Source of the DNA: Paenisporosarcina cavernae
Lineage (GTDB): Bacteria; Bacillota; Bacilli; Bacillales_A; Planococcaceae
Length of the DNA: 64,000 nucleotides
Assembly (NCBI RefSeq): GCF_003595195.1
Contig: NZ_CP032418.1
Coordinates: 694,501-758,500, forward strand
Direction: 5' to 3'
Below, piece after piece: positions 7,916 to 17,991 of this stretch. The notes beneath the pieces were generated by a model. The model was not told the origin of the DNA. It saw only the letters and a list, made by a program, of their open reading frames with translations, and ran no database searches. The position numbers and the translations under genes were made by a program. The first letter of the stretch is position 1; each line of letters opens with the position of its first letter.

Positions 7916-8610
7916 CCGTTAGTCGCCTCCTTTTTTGCTAGGTTGATGTACCATATTTCGACGATGATGGCTGAAAGGAGTGTCGCGACGAGTATGGACC
8001 AACCGGTAGATAGTAAGCCAGTAAAGTAAAGAAACATATGTATGACAGCTCCGGTAAATGCGAGCCAAATAACTTTGCGATTTTCTTTCATGGATGGAAC
8101 GAGTAATCCAATGAACATTGCGTAAAGAGCTATGCCCATTGCTGCTTGTAGGAATGCAGGTAAAATGTCTCCAATAACATGTCCGACTGCGGTGAAGACG
8201 ACCCAACTGGAGTAGCTGATGAGTATAACGCCTGCTGCGAAGGCAGTAGGAAGCTTCGATTCTTTTCGTGTTGCGAGGACGCTAAATGTTTCGTCTGTCA
8301 CTCCGAATGCATACAATCCCTTTTTCCATCTGGCTGCGGGTTCCATTTTTTCATTCAACGAGGCAGTCATTAAAAAATGGCGAATGTTCACGATGAATGT
8401 GTTGAGAATGATGAGTGTTGGATCGACACTTTTGGCAAGTAGGGAAAGAGAAATATATTGTGCAGCCCCTGCAAAGACGAGAAGACTCATCGCGGTTGCT
8501 TCAATCATACTGAGCCCAGTTGTTTTTGCGAGCAAACCGAATGTGATGGCGATTGGGAAATAGCCAATGGCAATTGATGTTCCCGCTTTTACGCCTGAAG
8601 TAAATGTCAT
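7912..8610 (-). CDS. azlC: AzlC-like branched-chain amino acid exporter large subunit
   Basis: 232-residue polytopic membrane protein with the AzlC signature GYFPIAITFGLLAKTTGLS near the N-terminus. The start is ATG 8610, preceded by AAAGGGG. The frame stays open a further 96 codons upstream, but that would run through the divergent promoter and into the TVP38 gene, so it is rejected. It forms a two-gene operon with azlD. Confidence 0.87.
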   Translation of the reverse strand: MTFTSGVKAGTSIAIGYFPIAITFGLLAKTTGLSMIEATAMSLLVFAGAAQYISLSLLAKSVDPTLIILNTFIVNIRHFLMTASLNEKMEPAARWKKGLYAFGVTDETFSVLATRKESKLPTAFAAGVILISYSSWVVFTAVGHVIGDILPAFLQAAMGIALYAMFIGLLVPSMKENRKVIWLAFTGAVIHMFLYFTGLLSTGWSILVATLLSAIIVEIWYINLAKKEATNG

Positions 8611-8641
8611 GGTGTGTGCCCCTTTTTTCTTTCTTTCCATC

Positions 8642-8671
8642 AGTATACAACTGTATAATGAGCTAAAACAA
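8642..8671 (-). promoter_or_regulatory. Probable azlCD promoter in the divergent gap
   Basis: On the minus strand, TTGTTT (8671-8666), an 18-nt spacer and TATACT (8647-8642). A plus-strand TATAAT at 8654-8659, possibly serving the divergent TVP38 gene, lies inside the spacer, so the two promoters may be mutually exclusive. Confidence 0.5.
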
Positions 8672-8704
8672 TGTTGGATTTTGCAAGAGGTTGAGGTGAG
8701 CGGA

Positions 8705-9337
8705 ATGGATTGGCTGACAACAGAGAATTTACTAGAATTGACGAAAGAATATCGCGCACTTGGACCAATTATCGGATTTTTATTGCCATTTTTAGAAGCA
8801 TTTATCCCATTTTTGCCGTTGTTTATCTTTGTGTTTGCGAATGCGAGTGCATATGGTCTTTGGCTTGGGTTTCTTATCTCGTGGGCTGGTGTTGTCACGG
8901 GCTCGTATGCTGTCTTTTTAATTGTCCGTAAGTATGGACGGGCTCGCTTTATGCGAGTGCTGGTCCGCCATGAGCGAGTGCAGAAGTTAATTCATTGGAT
9001 TGAAGTGCACGGTTTTGGACCGCTCTTTTTACTGTTATGCTTTCCGTTTACGCCTTCCGCTATTGTGAATGTAGTGGCTGGGTTATCCGATATGCGAAAA
9101 AATACGTATTTGTGGACCCTTTTGGCGGGAAAGTTCGTCATGATATTTACGATCAGTTTTGTAGGGTACGATATCCGCGCGTTAATCACACAACCAATTC
9201 GGACGGCAATTGTGGTAATTGTTGTTATTTTGTTGTGGTTCGTGGGTAAACAAGTGGAGAATCGATTAAATAAACAAGTAGAGGCGGACTTTCGAGAAAT
9301 TCAGAAAGAAAGCGAGGCGAGGAAGGAGCAGGAATAG
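8705..9337 (+). CDS. TVP38/TMEM64 (VTT domain) family membrane protein, YhjE-like
   Basis: 210-residue DedA-superfamily protein with the SNARE-associated/VTT core: an E-x-F-x-P-like motif (LEAFIPFLPLF) in the first third and CFPFTPSAIVNVVAGLS in the middle, then a last helix and a charged tail. Such proteins are implicated in lipid scrambling. ATG 8705 follows GAGGTGAG. The next gene is a signal peptidase, matching B. subtilis yhjE-sipV. Confidence 0.85.
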   Translation: MDWLTTENLLELTKEYRALGPIIGFLLPFLEAFIPFLPLFIFVFANASAYGLWLGFLISWAGVVTGSYAVFLIVRKYGRARFMRVLVRHERVQKLIHWIEVHGFGPLFLLLCFPFTPSAIVNVVAGLSDMRKNTYLWTLLAGKFVMIFTISFVGYDIRALITQPIRTAIVVIVVILLWFVGKQVENRLNKQVEADFREIQKESEARKEQE

Positions 9338-9898
9338 ATGACGGATTGGAAAAAAGAGCTGTGGGAATGGTCAAAAGCAATTCTCATTGGCGTCCTTATT
9401 GTCATCATTGTTCGGTCTTTTCTCGTAACAAATTATACGGTGTCTGGCCAGTCGATGAATCCAACATTAGAAGACCAAGATAAATTGTTAGTAAGTAAAA
9501 TATCGTACACTGTAGGATCTATGGAGCACGGTGATATAATTGTGTTTCATGCGAATGAAACAGAAGACTACGTGAAGCGTATCATCGGTGTACCAGGAGA
9601 TACGATTGAGTGTATCGACGATACGTTGCGGATAAATGGCAAAGAAGTGCCTGAACCATATTTAGAAGATTTTGTTCAGTATGTGCATCCAGATGTCAAT
9701 TGGACAAAGGATTTTACCTTACAAGGCTTGGAAAATGTGAATCAAGTTCCGGCAGGGAAATATTTTGTGCTAGGCGATAACCGGAAGAAAAGTACGGATA
9801 GTCGGAAATTTGGTTTTGTCGAGGAAGAAGATGTCGTTGGAAAAGTGGTCATGCGCTATTGGCCGATGAAAGAAATGAAAATAGGATTTACTCCGTAA
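9338..9898 (+). CDS. Type I signal peptidase (SipS/SipV family)
   Basis: 186-residue membrane protease that removes signal peptides from secreted preproteins. One N-terminal transmembrane helix (residues 13-30), catalytic Ser39 in SGQSMNPTL, catalytic Lys80 in YVKRIIGVPGD, and the conserved GDNRKKSTDSR box. Length and single anchor are typical of Bacillus Sip proteins. Its ATG follows the TVP38 stop with no gap, with the ribosome site inside that gene, so the two are cotranscribed. Confidence 0.93.
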   Translation: MTDWKKELWEWSKAILIGVLIVIIVRSFLVTNYTVSGQSMNPTLEDQDKLLVSKISYTVGSMEHGDIIVFHANETEDYVKRIIGVPGDTIECIDDTLRINGKEVPEPYLEDFVQYVHPDVNWTKDFTLQGLENVNQVPAGKYFVLGDNRKKSTDSRKFGFVEEEDVVGKVVMRYWPMKEMKIGFTP

Positions 9899-9925
9899 CC
9901 TCGGCCGATTTGGTCGGGTTTTTTT
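9897..9925 (+). terminator. Terminator after signal peptidase
   Basis: Stem AACC-CGGCC / GGTCG-GGTT with one bulge, followed by seven T. Confidence 0.75.
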
Positions 9926-10004
9926 CGTGATTAGTCCCATTTGCTTACTGGAAATAGACTGGAAGTATCGTATACTTGTCAAAAGGAAACAGAGGAGTGT
10001 TGGA

Positions 10005-10499
10005 ATGAAAAAGGGCATGTGGATGTTGATTGCTAGTCTCATAAGCTTGAGTATGATGACAGGATGCTCCGATTCTAAAGAAGAAGCGCAAGAACCTTCA
10101 GAACCGAAAGCTGGGGAACCAACTTCGTTTACAACGGTAAATGATGTGGAAGGTGTAACAATGGAAGTAAAAAAGGACTCGATTTCTGCAACAGGTGTAA
10201 CGATTGTGTTCGAAAATACGACGGATGAAGAGTATACATATGGAGAAGATTATTGGCTAGAGAAAAAAGTGAATGATAAGTGGACGCAACTTCCTATTCT
10301 GGTTGAAGGGAATTGGGGATTTAATGCCATTGGTTATCAATTAGACCCTCATGACAAGAAAGAATGGAAGATTAGTTGGAATGATTTTTACGGAGAGATG
10401 GAACCAGGGGATTATCGTATGGTGAAAAGTATATTGCTAACGTTTGAAGCTGGTGGGTATGACAAAAGCTATCTCGCAGCGGAATTTACGATTGAGTAA
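10005..10499 (+). CDS. Lipoprotein with an Ig-like (Big_14-like) domain
   Basis: 164 aa. Lipoprotein signal peptide with lipobox MMTGC (Cys 21), an acidic linker, then a beta-rich domain with TGVTIVFENTTDEEYTYGEDYWLEKK and EPGDYRMVK. That pattern resembles the bacterial immunoglobulin-like domains of small Bacillus lipoproteins. ATG 10005 follows GAGGAG; an upstream in-frame ATG at 9927 lies in the preceding terminator region. No specific function can be assigned. Confidence 0.72.
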   Translation: MKKGMWMLIASLISLSMMTGCSDSKEEAQEPSEPKAGEPTSFTTVNDVEGVTMEVKKDSISATGVTIVFENTTDEEYTYGEDYWLEKKVNDKWTQLPILVEGNWGFNAIGYQLDPHDKKEWKISWNDFYGEMEPGDYRMVKSILLTFEAGGYDKSYLAAEFTIE

Positions 10500-10505
10500 A
10501 AAATA

Positions 10506-10543
10506 GCGAGAGGAATCATTTCCTGCTCGTTGTTTTATTTTTG
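10506..10543 (+). terminator. Terminator after lipoprotein gene
   Basis: Imperfect stem CGAG-AGGA / TCCT-CTCG with one bulged G, followed by a T-rich tail. Confidence 0.6.
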
Positions 10544-10567
10544 TCGCCAGATTCGAATTGCGTAAGT

Positions 10568-10655
10568 TAACTTTCGATTACGTCTACTAACTTCGATTTG
10601 CGTCAACTAACTGTGTCGTTACGTAAAATAACTGCGAGTTTGTGTCAATTAACTC
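10568..10655. repeat. Intergenic 20/21-nt-period degenerate array (A3)
   Basis: TAACT recurs at 10568, 10588, 10608, 10629 and 10650 (steps 20, 20, 21, 21), usually followed by a variable CGATTNCGTC-like segment. This core is unrelated to the ATAG family, but spacing and intergenic position are the same. The rest of the 10544-10810 gap holds only the addB promoter. Confidence 0.8.
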
Positions 10656-10743
10656 CCAGGATGCAGTAGAAAACCCAGTATTAGTGAGCTTTTTTGATGG
10701 AGTAAGCCAGAACAAAAATACGCTTGTCGGTTCGAGTAAAAAG

Positions 10744-10772
10744 AGGACATATGTTCTGATTAACGGTACAAT
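10744..10772 (+). promoter_or_regulatory. Candidate addBA promoter
   Basis: AGGACA, a 17-nt spacer and TACAAT (10767-10772), 38 nt before the addB start. Confidence 0.5.
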
Positions 10773-10810
10773 GGAAGAAAGATGTAGGACGTAAAAAGGG
10801 GGAAAAGCCA

Positions 10811-13800
10811 ATGACGCTCAGATTGGTCACAGGTCGTGCAGGAGCAGGGAAATCGAGTTTCATTCGCCAAGAAATCGCGGAGCGCTGTCAGGTAGATCCG
10901 TTAGGGAAGGCGATTTTCCTGATTGTGCCGGATCAGATGACGTTTACGGCGGAGAAGAGTTTGTCGACTAGCCGCGGGATGCACGGGATTGTGCGCGCGC
11001 AAGTGTCGACGTTTAAGCGTTTAGCTTGGCGCATTTTGCAGGAAGTTGGCGGCATTAGTAAGCAGGAAGTGTCGGGGTATGGCTACCGAATGTTGCTTCG
11101 AAAGATTTTAGAGGAGAATCGCGAGTCGTTGTCGTTGTTCCGTTTAGCAGCGACGAAACGGGGTTTTACAGAACAGTTGGAGGAATTGCTACGCGAGATG
11201 CAGCGGTACTGCGTGGAGACCGATGTGTTTTTGGCAATGAAAGACGATGTGGAGAAGTTGGATGCTCCGGAGTCGCTCAAGCAAAAGCTTCGAGATGTTG
11301 CGCTCATTATGACGGAAGTGGAAGATCGTCTTGGGACAACGCATGTTGATAGTCAAGGGTATGTGCGGTTGTTGCAACAGTCGATGCATTTGTCGGATGA
11401 GCTACGTGATGCGGAGGTGTATGTCGACGGGTTTGTGTCGATGACGACGCGTGAACGCGAGCTACTAGGTGAGTTGATGAAGTGTGCGAAGCGTGTGACG
11501 ATCGCGCTTCCAATGGAAGATGTGCAGGCAGATATGTCTGATGAGCAGTCGATTTTTCATACTGCTGCTGTGACGGCAGAGAAATTACGTGCACTCGCTA
11601 GGGAAAATGGAATTGCGATCGAAGAAACCATTTCGTTGCAAGGAACCACTCGCTTTCATTCAGAGGATATTCTACATTTAGAACGTGAACTTCATCGGTA
11701 TCCTGCAGAAGAAAGACAAGCAACCGGTGATGTGTCGATTATCGAAGCGGAAAATCGTCGGGCAGAAGTGCATGCGATTGCGAGGAAAATTCGGGGTCTT
11801 GTGCGAGACGAAGGGTATCGGTACCGAGATATTGCGATTTTGACGAGACAGACAGAGATTTACGATGTTCTCCTTCGAAATACGCTTCCGGAGTATGATA
11901 TTCCGCTTTTTGTGAATGAAAAGCGGCCGATGTTGCATCATCCACTACTTGAATGGGCGAGATCGGTGATGGAAGTGGTGACATCGAATTATGCGTATGA
12001 GCCAGTGATGCGCGCATTGAAAACGGATTTATTTATTCCAAAGGGTGCGAATCGTACGGTTTGGCGAGAGCGAATCGATGTACTGGAAAACTTTTTACTA
12101 GCGCACGGTATTTATGGGGACCGGTGGGGAGACGACAAGCGCTGGTTTGTGAAGCGGTATCGTGGACTGGAGTTTCATACGTCACTTCAAACCGATGAAG
12201 AGCGAGCAATGCAAGCAGATATAGAAGAAGTAAAAGCAACGTTTTATCCTTATATAGAGGCGTTGAAGGAAAAATTAACAGAGGGTGCGACGGGTAAAGA
12301 CGTGGCAACTGCTTTGTTTGAAATGGCAAGCGACTTACAGCTGTATGAAAAATTAATCGATCGAAAAGACGAAGATGAAGCCAATCATTTGTTAATCGAA
12401 GCAGGAGATCACGAACAAGCATGGAATGCCTGGATCACGGTACTCGATCAGTTTGTGTTGTTATTTGGCGAGGAGAAAAAGCCGCTAGAGGAATTCGTCG
12501 CGCTATTAGAAGAAGGGTTTGATCAACTCGAATTTTCCCGTATTCCACCATCTGTAGACCAAGTGTCGGTCGGGACGGTTGATTTGTCGCGCCTTTCGAA
12601 TGTAAAGGCAGCGTTTGTTATTGGTGTTAACGACGGAGTCTTTCCAAAACGTGTGGAACAAGATGGGTTACTGTCGGATGCAGACAGGGAGTGGTTATCG
12701 CAATTAGGTGTGGAACTTGCACCTACTTCTAAAATGCGGTTAATGGACGAACAGTACGTGATGTACCGAGCGGTATCTACTGCATCTCACCGATTGTATT
12801 TCTCGTATCCGTTAGCGGATGAAGAAGGAAAGGCGTTGTTACCTTCGACATATATTAAGCGAATGCAACAGCTGTTACATGGACTCCCGTTCGAAACGGC
12901 GGTTATTCAACCTGCTGAATTATCTACGAATGCGTTGAATTATTTTGAACATGCGAGAACTTCTATTGCCTATATCGCAAGTAGAATGCGAGAAGAAACG
13001 TGGCAAGAGGACTCAAACGGAGAATGGGCAGCACTTGCTTCTTATTTAGAAGCGGATCCGTTATGGCGGGATACGTTAGCGTTTGTGACGAAACCGCTAC
13101 GGGAGGATCGACAAGCAGAAAAGTTGCCCGAAGAAACGACGACCGCACTTTACGGGGAAACGATTTCATCGAGTGTGTCTCGTGTGGAAAAGTATTTCAA
13201 TTGTGCGTTTGCCCATTTTGCGGCGTACGGTCTGCGTTTAAGCGAACGCGAAGAGTACCGATTAGAAGCACCTGCAATCGGTGATTTATTCCACGAAGCA
13301 TTAAAATGGATTGGCAATGAAACGAAGCGGCTCAATCGTTCATGGGCGTCGCTTTCAACTGAAGAAGCTTGGGAATTAGCGAGGCAAGCAGTTGACGCGA
13401 TTTCTCCTTATTTTGTGCATCAAATTTTACTGAGCACGAAACGTCATTTGTATATCCAACGGAAGCTTGTGCAAATTTTGCAGCGAACAATGCGGACATT
13501 AAAAGAACATGCGAAAGTATCGAATTTTCAACCGGTGGCAATTGAAGCTGGGTTTGGATTTGGCGAGCAGTTGCCTCCACTTGAATTACAGTTGCAACAC
13601 GGTAAAAAAATTCGACTTCGTGGTCGTATTGACCGAATTGATGCGCACAAAATAGGCGATAAAACGTATTTACGCATTGTCGATTACAAATCGAGTGCAA
13701 AGAAATTAGATATAGCAGATGTGTACTACGGACTAAGCCTACAAATGCTGACGTATTTAGACGTCGCAACAAGTCATGCTAAAGAGTTATTGTCCGTTGA

Positions 13801-14305
13801 AGCAGATCCTGCAGGCGTGTTGTATGTCCACGTGCATAACCCGATGCTTGCGGTGACGCAAGAAGCCAAAGAAGACGTGGTGGAAGAGGACGTATTGAAG
13901 AAGTTTAAAATGCGTGGTTTGTTAATCGATAATGTGGACGTGTTACGCGAAATGGATACGGAACTTGCAGGTCATTCGACGATTATTCCGGCATATGTGA
14001 AAACGGATGATACATTGTCGTACCATTCTTCGAGTGTTGTTTCGACGGAAGATATGGAGCATTTACGGACGTTTACGCGGAAAAAACACCAACAAGCCGG
14101 TGAAGAAATGCTTGCTGGTAATACTGCGGTGTTGCCAGCTCGCATAAAAAACAAAACAGCGTGCGATTACTGTCAGTTCCGGAGTGTATGTCAGTTTGAC
14201 CCGACAGATCCGCATCAACATTATCGTTCGTTAGCTCCATTAAAGGACGAGGATGCGACAGCGAAAATTCGAAAGGAGGTCCGAACACGTGATGATTCCA
14301 ACTAA
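10811..14305 (+). CDS. addB: ATP-dependent helicase/nuclease AddB
   Basis: 1164-residue AddB, which with AddA forms the RecBCD-equivalent that resects double-strand breaks and recognises Chi. Walker A GRAGAGKS sits at the N-terminus, with a helicase-like core and a C-terminal RecB-type nuclease (LRIVDYKSSAKK). The four 4Fe-4S cysteines are present at 798 (FNCAF), 1118, 1121 and 1127 (CDYCQFRSVC), with the same spacing as in B. subtilis AddB. ATG 10811 follows a G-rich AAGGGGG. It overlaps addA at the 3' end. Confidence 0.97.
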   Translation: MTLRLVTGRAGAGKSSFIRQEIAERCQVDPLGKAIFLIVPDQMTFTAEKSLSTSRGMHGIVRAQVSTFKRLAWRILQEVGGISKQEVSGYGYRMLLRKILEENRESLSLFRLAATKRGFTEQLEELLREMQRYCVETDVFLAMKDDVEKLDAPESLKQKLRDVALIMTEVEDRLGTTHVDSQGYVRLLQQSMHLSDELRDAEVYVDGFVSMTTRERELLGELMKCAKRVTIALPMEDVQADMSDEQSIFHTAAVTAEKLRALARENGIAIEETISLQGTTRFHSEDILHLERELHRYPAEERQATGDVSIIEAENRRAEVHAIARKIRGLVRDEGYRYRDIAILTRQTEIYDVLLRNTLPEYDIPLFVNEKRPMLHHPLLEWARSVMEVVTSNYAYEPVMRALKTDLFIPKGANRTVWRERIDVLENFLLAHGIYGDRWGDDKRWFVKRYRGLEFHTSLQTDEERAMQADIEEVKATFYPYIEALKEKLTEGATGKDVATALFEMASDLQLYEKLIDRKDEDEANHLLIEAGDHEQAWNAWITVLDQFVLLFGEEKKPLEEFVALLEEGFDQLEFSRIPPSVDQVSVGTVDLSRLSNVKAAFVIGVNDGVFPKRVEQDGLLSDADREWLSQLGVELAPTSKMRLMDEQYVMYRAVSTASHRLYFSYPLADEEGKALLPSTYIKRMQQLLHGLPFETAVIQPAELSTNALNYFEHARTSIAYIASRMREETWQEDSNGEWAALASYLEADPLWRDTLAFVTKPLREDRQAEKLPEETTTALYGETISSSVSRVEKYFNCAFAHFAAYGLRLSEREEYRLEAPAIGDLFHEALKWIGNETKRLNRSWASLSTEEAWELARQAVDAISPYFVHQILLSTKRHLYIQRKLVQILQRTMRTLKEHAKVSNFQPVAIEAGFGFGEQLPPLELQLQHGKKIRLRGRIDRIDAHKIGDKTYLRIVDYKSSAKKLDIADVYYGLSLQMLTYLDVATSHAKELLSVEADPAGVLYVHVHNPMLAVTQEAKEDVVEEDVLKKFKMRGLLIDNVDVLREMDTELAGHSTIIPAYVKTDDTLSYHSSSVVSTEDMEHLRTFTRKKHQQAGEEMLAGNTAVLPARIKNKTACDYCQFRSVCQFDPTDPHQHYRSLAPLKDEDATAKIRKEVRTRDDSN

Positions 14306-17300
14306 ACCAGTCGATGCGACGTGGACAGATGCACAGTGGAAAGCAATTTACGCAGAAGGAACGGACCTTCTTGTTTCGGCTGCCGCAGGTTCTGGGAAAA
14401 CGGCTGTACTTATTCAACGACTGATTGAAAAAATGCTTCGATCGAATAACCCGGTCGATGTAGACGAACTACTCGTCGTGACATTTACGAATGCTTCAGC
14501 GGCAGAAATGCGACACCGGTTAGCGGAAGCGCTTGAAAAAGCGATTGCGGCGAATCCGACGTCGAGTCATTTGCGTAGACAATTGCAGCTATTAAATAAA
14601 GCACATATTTCCACGCTCCATTCTTTTTGTTTATCCGTTGTGAAAACGTATGCGTATGTGCTCGATATTGATCCCGGCTTTCGCTTGGCCAATGAAACAG
14701 AAGCTGCGCTTTTAAAAGATGAAGTACTTGCGACAGTGTTAGAAGAAGCGTATGGCTCTTCAAATCCAGATGCAGTGTACCGACTAGTAGACGCTTTTTC
14801 ATCAGATCGTGACGATCAATTAGTCGAAACACTGATCGCAAAGCTTTACGAAGCGTCACGCGTGACCCCGGATCCAAAGGGTTATATCGCTTCCATACCT
14901 GAAGCATACGAAGTTGATCCGATGATGACAATTGACGATTTGCCTTACGTGGTAGAAGTAAAATCGGCAATCGGAAGAAGTATCGAAGAGTGTCTGGCGA
15001 TGACACACGATGCATTACAACTGGCCTTAAGCCCAGAAGGACCGGCTGCGTATGAAGAAACACTTCAAAACGACACGGCACTTCTTCAAGCTGCACACGA
15101 AATCGTGACAACGGCACCCTGGGAAGATGCCCATACGTTCATGGAAACAGCCGCTTTTGCAAAATTAAAATCGGTGAAAAAAGGATCGTGTGACGACGAG
15201 ATAAAAAAACAAGCACAAGACATTCGAAATGCCGTGAAAAAGAAATTTACCGGAATGATGGAAGCGTATTACGCAAGACGTCCAGCCCGTTTGTTAGATG
15301 AAATTCGCTCGATGTATCCACTGATGGTGACACTCGCGGCGTTAACGGACGCATTCGGCAACACGTATGAAGCGAAAAAACGCGAAAAAGGATTACTCGA
15401 TTTTTCTGATTTAGAACATTTGGCGTTAGCGATTTTGTCAAAAGAAGAAAATGGGATCCTCGAGCCTTCTGATATTGCGATGACGTACCGGAAACAGTTT
15501 CACGAAGTGTTAGTCGATGAGTACCAAGATACGAATATTTTGCAAGAAAGTATTTTACAGCTCATTAAAAGCGGAAACGAAGAAAATGGAAACCTCTTTA
15601 TGGTAGGAGATGTCAAGCAGTCCATTTACCGGTTCCGCTTAGCAGAACCCATGCTCTTTTTAACGAAGTACCGCACGTTTACAGAAGAACCTATGACGTC
15701 GGGGACGAAAATCGACTTAAATGCGAATTTTAGAAGTCGAGCAGAAGTCTTGCAAGGAACGAACTTCATTTTCAGCCAAATCATGAGTCAACAAGTAGGG
15801 GAAATCGACTATGATGATGCAGCCGCACTGAAACCCGCTGCGCCGTATTCCGAAAAAGACGAGCCCGTGGAAGTGGTCGTGCTGCATACGGAAGAGGAAG
15901 AAGCGGATGAGGATGCGCCGGTTGAAGTAGTGCAAGAAGAAGAGTTAAAAAAAGCACAAGTTGAAGCGCGATATATGATTCGAAAAATTCAAGAATGGAT
16001 GGATAGTGGTGCTGTCGTAACAGATGCGTGGAGCGGAAAAACGCGCCTTCTTGAGTATCGCGATATTGTGATTTTATCACGATCGATGACGAGTTCTGCT
16101 GACTTCGCAGAAGAGTTTAAACAAGCGGGGATACCGTTATATGCGGAGTTATCCAAAGGGTATTTTGACGCGATTGAAGTGATGATTGTGTTAAATGTGC
16201 TTCGGGTGATTGATAATCCGTATCAAGATATTCCGCTTGCATCTGTATTGCGGTCGCCATTTGTCGGGTTAACGGAATCGGAGTTGTCGCTCATTCGGTT
16301 AAGTGATCCGAAGGCAAGTTTTTACGAGGCGTTAACAGCATTTATTGCATCTGAAAAATCAGGTATTCGATTAGAAACAGCGGAAAAGTTGCAACGTTTT
16401 TTACTCCATTTTTCCAAATGGCGTGATATGGCACGTAGAGGTTCGCTGGCAGATTTAATTCATGTGATTTATGAAGACACGTTTTACTATGATATGGTCG
16501 GTGCGATGCCAAATGGCAAACAGCGACAAGCCAATCTCCGTGCGCTCCATGACCGCGCTTTATCGTATGAAAAAACATCGTTTCGTGGATTGTTTCGCTT
16601 CCTGCGATTTGTGGATCGGATGCGAAAACGAGGGGACGATTTAGGTGCCGCTCGTGCTATTAGCGAGAAGGAAAATGTCGTTCGGTTAATGACAATTCAT
16701 GCATCCAAAGGTCTCGAGTTTCCGTATGTATTTGTCGCAGGTCTTGGCAAACAGTTTAATCAAATGGACTTTAACGGTTCGTATTTGTTTGACCAGCATT
16801 TTGGACTGGCGGTTAAAGCAATTGACCCCGATCAGCGAATCACGTATACGTCGCTTCCATATTTAGCGATGAAAGAGAAAAAGCAAATGGAATTAAAAGC
16901 AGAAGAAATGCGAGTTCTCTATGTAGCAATGACACGCGCAAAAGAGAAGTTAGTGCTTCTTGGAACTGTAGGGAAACTGGATAAAACGTTGTCCAACTGG
17001 GAACAAGCAAGTCAAACGGCAGAAGACATGTTGCCTAGTTATATTCGTGCTCGGGCAAAAGGATTTTTTGATTGGATTGGACCTGCCGTATCACGGCACA
17101 TGGACTTTGCGAAATGGCGAGGAGGTTCGGTTGATCATCGTGTCATGCATCCGTCTAAATGGTCGTTTGAAACTGTTGCAGCTAGTGATTTTCAAGGAGA
17201 TTATGTGGACGTTACCCGCAAGGTCGAAACCCCTCTGCCATCAAACGGAAACGACGCGTCAGCAGAAATTGCACGAAAACTATCGTATCGTTACGATTTT

Positions 17301-17984
17301 GATAGTTCAACAACTAAGCGTTCGAAACAATCCGTCAGTGAATTAAAACGGTTATCTCAGCTTCAAAAAGAAGAAGAACCTGAATTTTTCCGAGCTGCTC
17401 AAGTTAAAGATGCGATGGAAGTCGTCGTGCCAAGGCCGAGCTTCTTACAAGAATCGGCTCGCTCGTTATCTTCAGCAGAACGCGGTACCGCGATGCATAG
17501 TGTGATGCAACACTTGCCGTTATCACTACCAGCAGAAGCGGGAGAACTTCGTACGTTTATTGACCATCTCGTCTCACGCGCGATTTTAACACGTGCGGAA
17601 GCAGATGCTGTGTCCATCGAGCAATTACAAGTATTTTTACAGTCTGATTTAGCAGATACGATGCGAAACGCAAAACGCGTTTTACGCGAAATTCCGTTTA
17701 CGCATGCACTTGATGCAGGAGACGAGGACACACAAATCCTTCAAGGGATTATCGATGCAGTCGTGGAAACAAACGATGGGAAATGGTTGTTAATTGATTA
17801 TAAGACGGACCGAGTAGGCGGGGTCTTTATGACCGACGCTTCTATTTCCCGGGAAATGAATGTCCGGTATGGGATGCAGTTGAAGTTATATGCAAAAGCT
17901 TGGGAAGAAATCACCGGCATTTCATTCGCAGAAACCATTCTTTACTTGTTTGACACAGGCAAAACGTTACAACTGAAGGAGTAG
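14292..17984 (+). CDS. addA: ATP-dependent helicase/nuclease AddA
   Basis: 1230-residue UvrD-type 3'-5' helicase with a C-terminal RecB nuclease. Walker A AAGSGKT (31-37); the VDEYQDTN motif II and VRLMTIHASKGLEFP further along; nuclease motif LLIDYKTD with D1169 and K1171. Length matches B. subtilis AddA (1232). AAAGGAGGT (14272-14280) lies inside addB and serves ATG 14292 or the adjacent GTG 14289. The gene overlaps addB by 14 nt, as expected for subunits made together. Confidence 0.97.
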   Translation: MIPTKPVDATWTDAQWKAIYAEGTDLLVSAAAGSGKTAVLIQRLIEKMLRSNNPVDVDELLVVTFTNASAAEMRHRLAEALEKAIAANPTSSHLRRQLQLLNKAHISTLHSFCLSVVKTYAYVLDIDPGFRLANETEAALLKDEVLATVLEEAYGSSNPDAVYRLVDAFSSDRDDQLVETLIAKLYEASRVTPDPKGYIASIPEAYEVDPMMTIDDLPYVVEVKSAIGRSIEECLAMTHDALQLALSPEGPAAYEETLQNDTALLQAAHEIVTTAPWEDAHTFMETAAFAKLKSVKKGSCDDEIKKQAQDIRNAVKKKFTGMMEAYYARRPARLLDEIRSMYPLMVTLAALTDAFGNTYEAKKREKGLLDFSDLEHLALAILSKEENGILEPSDIAMTYRKQFHEVLVDEYQDTNILQESILQLIKSGNEENGNLFMVGDVKQSIYRFRLAEPMLFLTKYRTFTEEPMTSGTKIDLNANFRSRAEVLQGTNFIFSQIMSQQVGEIDYDDAAALKPAAPYSEKDEPVEVVVLHTEEEEADEDAPVEVVQEEELKKAQVEARYMIRKIQEWMDSGAVVTDAWSGKTRLLEYRDIVILSRSMTSSADFAEEFKQAGIPLYAELSKGYFDAIEVMIVLNVLRVIDNPYQDIPLASVLRSPFVGLTESELSLIRLSDPKASFYEALTAFIASEKSGIRLETAEKLQRFLLHFSKWRDMARRGSLADLIHVIYEDTFYYDMVGAMPNGKQRQANLRALHDRALSYEKTSFRGLFRFLRFVDRMRKRGDDLGAARAISEKENVVRLMTIHASKGLEFPYVFVAGLGKQFNQMDFNGSYLFDQHFGLAVKAIDPDQRITYTSLPYLAMKEKKQMELKAEEMRVLYVAMTRAKEKLVLLGTVGKLDKTLSNWEQASQTAEDMLPSYIRARAKGFFDWIGPAVSRHMDFAKWRGGSVDHRVMHPSKWSFETVAASDFQGDYVDVTRKVETPLPSNGNDASAEIARKLSYRYDFDSSTTKRSKQSVSELKRLSQLQKEEEPEFFRAAQVKDAMEVVVPRPSFLQESARSLSSAERGTAMHSVMQHLPLSLPAEAGELRTFIDHLVSRAILTRAEADAVSIEQLQVFLQSDLADTMRNAKRVLREIPFTHALDAGDEDTQILQGIIDAVVETNDGKWLLIDYKTDRVGGVFMTDASISREMNVRYGMQLKLYAKAWEEITGISFAETILYLFDTGKTLQLKE

Positions 17985-17991
17985 ACTTACT

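Noticed and set aside
8179-8563. Plus-strand frames inside azlC, and similar long frames antisense to addAB, clpB, oppA and pepF
   Set aside because: They are shadows of well-supported genes on the other strand, with no ribosome sites or known domains.
8567-8704. 46-residue N-terminal extension of the TVP38 protein, and the 96-residue extension of AzlC on the other strand
   Set aside because: The two would overlap head to head across the divergent promoter region, without ribosome sites.
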